From Fibrobacter sp. (lineage in GTDB: Bacteria; Fibrobacterota; Fibrobacteria; Fibrobacterales; Fibrobacteraceae): a DNA stretch of 64,000 bases. Location: positions 248,001-312,000 of the forward strand of contig JAFPWY010000004.1 of assembly GCA_017412605.1 (NCBI GenBank). Reading direction: 5' to 3'. The position numbers were made by a program, and so were the translations under genes. This document shows, in pieces, positions 62,268 through 64,000 of this stretch. Below the pieces are notes generated by a model that worked only from the letters and a program-made list of their open reading frames with translations, was not told the origin of the DNA and did no database searches. Each line of letters starts with the position of its first letter. Within the stretch, counting starts at the first letter, position 1.

Positions 62268-63239
62268 ATGTCTTTTATCCAGGAACTCAAGGAAAAGGTT
62301 TTGGGCGGTTACGAGATCAACCGCGAAGAGGCGGTAAAGCTGCTCGATGAAGACCTCGAAGAACTTTGCAACGCGGCGAACGAAATCCGCGAAAAGTTCC
62401 ACGGCAACAACTTTGACTTCTGCTCCATCGTGAACGCCCGTAGCGGGCGCTGCTCCGAAAACTGCAAGTACTGCGCACAGAGCAGCTACTACCACACGGG
62501 AGCCCCCGAATACAAGCTCCTCAGCGCCGACGAAATCGTCGAAGACGCGAAAAAGAAGGAAGCCGCAGGCATTCCGCGCTATTCCATCGTCACCTCGGGC
62601 CGCACACTCTCAAACCACGACGTGGAACAGATTGGCGAGACCATTCGCCGGCTCAAGAAAGAGACCAAGCTTTCCGTATGCCTTTCGGCAGGACTCCTGA
62701 ACCGCGAGCAATTCGACAAGCTGAAAGAGGCCGGCCTCACCCGCTTCCACAACAACCTGGAAACTTACCGCAGGCACTTCCCCGACGTGTGCACCACGCA
62801 CACCTACGACGACAAGATTGGGGCTTTGCAGAACGCCCTTGCCGCCGGTCTCGAGATTTGCAGCGGTGGCATCATGGGCCTCGGTGAAACCATGGAAGAC
62901 CGCATCGACATGTGCCTAGACCTCCGCAAGCTCGGCGTCAAGTCCACGCCGGTCAACGTGCTGAACGCAATTCCCGGCACCCCCTACGAGAACTTGCCCA
63001 AGCTCACCAACGACGAATTCTGCCGCATCGTGGCGATTTACCGCTTTATCAACCCGAAGGCGTTCATCCGCCTTGCGGGCGGGCGCGGCGTGCTGGGCGA
63101 CGATGGCAAGCGGGCCTTCAAAAGCGGGGCGAACGCGGCCATCACCGACGACATGCTCACAACCGCAGGCGTCAACAGCTGCAAGGATTTCGAGCTCGTG
63201 AAGGGACTCGGATTTAATCCGCACGGATTTTTAGAATAA
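62268..63239 (+). CDS. bioB: Biotin synthase BioB
   Basis: 323 residues. Radical-SAM enzyme converting dethiobiotin to biotin. CxxxCxxC cluster site in RCSENCKYCAQS, FCSIVNARSG before it, LSAGLLN, LETYRRHFPDVCTTHTYDDKI, SGGIMGLGETMEDR and LAGGRG. AAAAGGAG is 8 bases before the ATG at 62268. No other bio gene is in the window. Confidence 0.96.
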   Translation: MSFIQELKEKVLGGYEINREEAVKLLDEDLEELCNAANEIREKFHGNNFDFCSIVNARSGRCSENCKYCAQSSYYHTGAPEYKLLSADEIVEDAKKKEAAGIPRYSIVTSGRTLSNHDVEQIGETIRRLKKETKLSVCLSAGLLNREQFDKLKEAGLTRFHNNLETYRRHFPDVCTTHTYDDKIGALQNALAAGLEICSGGIMGLGETMEDRIDMCLDLRKLGVKSTPVNVLNAIPGTPYENLPKLTNDEFCRIVAIYRFINPKAFIRLAGGRGVLGDDGKRAFKSGANAAITDDMLTTAGVNSCKDFELVKGLGFNPHGFLE

Positions 63240-63294
63240 AATCACCATACAATAGGATTCCGATTCCCAAAACATTGCATTTTTATATAACATA

Positions 63295-63325
63295 ACGCAC
63301 TACTTTTTGCAAAAAAGCAGTGCGT
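63295..63325. other. Hairpin downstream of bioB
   Basis: ACGCACTACTTTTT pairs with AAAAAGCAGTGCGT (one A-C mismatch) across GCA. It may end bioB transcription although the T-tail is poor. Confidence 0.6.
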
Positions 63326-63421
63326 ATTTCCTCATTATCACGAATAACATATATTAACAACAAAAGAATATGCAAGGGATGTGTCCATAAAAATTTATGG
63401 ATTTTCGTCGGAGGAATTAAA

Positions 63422-63907
63422 ATGAACAAGATATGCTTCTTCTTATTTCTTTCCCTATTTTTCATAGCCTGTTCGAACGACAGCTCCAGCAGCATGCGAG
63501 CAGACAATCAGAATCAAGCAGGTAGCGAGCAGCCTCCAATCGGAAACTGGCCGGCAATGGTAACAAGCAAGACCGAGGTCCATTTTAACCAAGACGGGGG
63601 CTCCGATACGATTTCCGTGAAGAATTACGGCCACTGGTGGATCAACTCCGGATGTGACGGGGAATGCGCCGCCGAGAAATACATTTACCCGAATACCACC
63701 GAAACCGGAGAAGAGGTCTACAACAGCATCGATGGGGGCTGGTGGTCCGCCAAAGTCCTGAAAAACACACCGAACAAGATCGTGATTACGGCAAAGGCTG
63801 TAGAGGAATGCCAATTCGAAGAATGCAGCAAAGAAATTCCGAGAAGGGCATCCATCGGCATGACCGCAGGCGACGTTTTCGCCCACATTAAAATCTACCA
63901 GGAATAA
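63422..63907 (+). CDS. Small predicted lipoprotein
   Basis: 161 residues with lipobox FFIAC-SNDSSSS and a short Ser/Asn/Gln linker. The rest has VHFNQDGGSDTISVKNYGHWWINSGCDGECAAE, reminiscent of a beta-sandwich (BACON-like) but not assigned. GGAGG precedes the ATG. Four cysteines after the lipobox (SGCDGEC, EECQFEEC) may pair. Confidence 0.75.
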   Translation: MNKICFFLFLSLFFIACSNDSSSSMRADNQNQAGSEQPPIGNWPAMVTSKTEVHFNQDGGSDTISVKNYGHWWINSGCDGECAAEKYIYPNTTETGEEVYNSIDGGWWSAKVLKNTPNKIVITAKAVEECQFEECSKEIPRRASIGMTAGDVFAHIKIYQE

Positions 63908-63910
63908 AAG

Positions 63911-64000
63911 TTACCGGGCAGCCAGTTTATCCAACATGGCGTCGCAGCCCTCGTTGACATCGTCCCAGGTCGCCTGGAAATCTCCAGTATACCAGGGATC
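63911..64000 (-). CDS. Low-molecular-weight protein tyrosine phosphatase, C-terminal fragment
   Basis: 29 C-terminal residues and the stop are visible (DPWYTGDFQATWDDVNEG, then CDAMLDKLAAR). The DPW/DPY motif with its general-acid Asp and the following helix are typical of LMW-PTP. The remainder lies outside the window. Based on a short piece only. Confidence 0.7.
   Translation of the reverse strand, partial: DPWYTGDFQATWDDVNEGCDAMLDKLAAR

Noticed and set aside
1-64000. tRNA, rRNA or insertion-sequence genes
   Set aside because: No tRNA TPsiC-type motif with matching arms, rRNA segment or transposase motif was recognised.

Overview
The window looks like a Fibrobacter-type genome (Fibrobacterota, Gram-negative). 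It holds seven proteins ending in the FISUMP domain (Fibrobacter succinogenes major paralogous domain) or built on the same plan, many outer-membrane barrels and lipoproteins, and a MurE with the DNPR signature of a meso-diaminopimelate cell wall. Most of the window is moderately GC-rich. The first 6.2 kb are clearly AT-rich and look acquired.

Layout. 1-5979: a type V-A CRISPR-Cas locus (cas12a cut by the window edge at its 5' end, cas4, cas1, cas2, a leader with a recognisable promoter, and 11 identical 36-bp repeats). 6086-7432: a cluster of GTGGCGATAAA boxes and a Fic protein whose C-terminal winged-helix segment lies in the -1 frame, directly after a perfect A_AAA_AAG slippery heptamer. 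7498-12555: envelope genes (OmpA-like, porin-like, a FISUMP protein, PAP2 phosphatase), an ArsR-methyltransferase fusion and a 36-residue membrane protein. 12647-20846: a YfhO-like membrane protein, a lipoprotein, a HAD hydrolase coupled to a ZnuA-like protein without its metal ligands, rsmE and an HD-GYP protein. 20949-24407: purT and pflB, which consume and make formate.

24620-34953: six large FISUMP-family lipoproteins on the minus strand. They form two tandem copies of a three-gene cassette, each with a similar promoter-proximal palindrome and a similar terminator. The last gene of the downstream copy is truncated by a stop codon. 35075-36667: an outer-membrane barrel.

36755-50859: a division and cell-wall (dcw) operon on the minus strand, in the order mraZ-rsmH-ftsL-ftsI-murE-murF-ftsW-murG-murC-ftsQ-ftsA-ftsZ. 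It has a good promoter with MraZ-type boxes and a terminator after ftsZ. mraY and murD, normally between murF and ftsW, are absent.

51031-64000: mostly plus-strand housekeeping genes (HIT, recO, panB, an H1-like Lys/Pro/Ala protein, Ppx/GppA, an RsuA-type pseudouridine synthase, a PPP phosphatase, two membrane proteins, cstA, argF-like, bioB) and two unknown secreted proteins. The window ends in a partial low-molecular-weight tyrosine phosphatase. No rRNA or tRNA gene was recognised. All functional calls rest on motifs read by eye; no database search was run.
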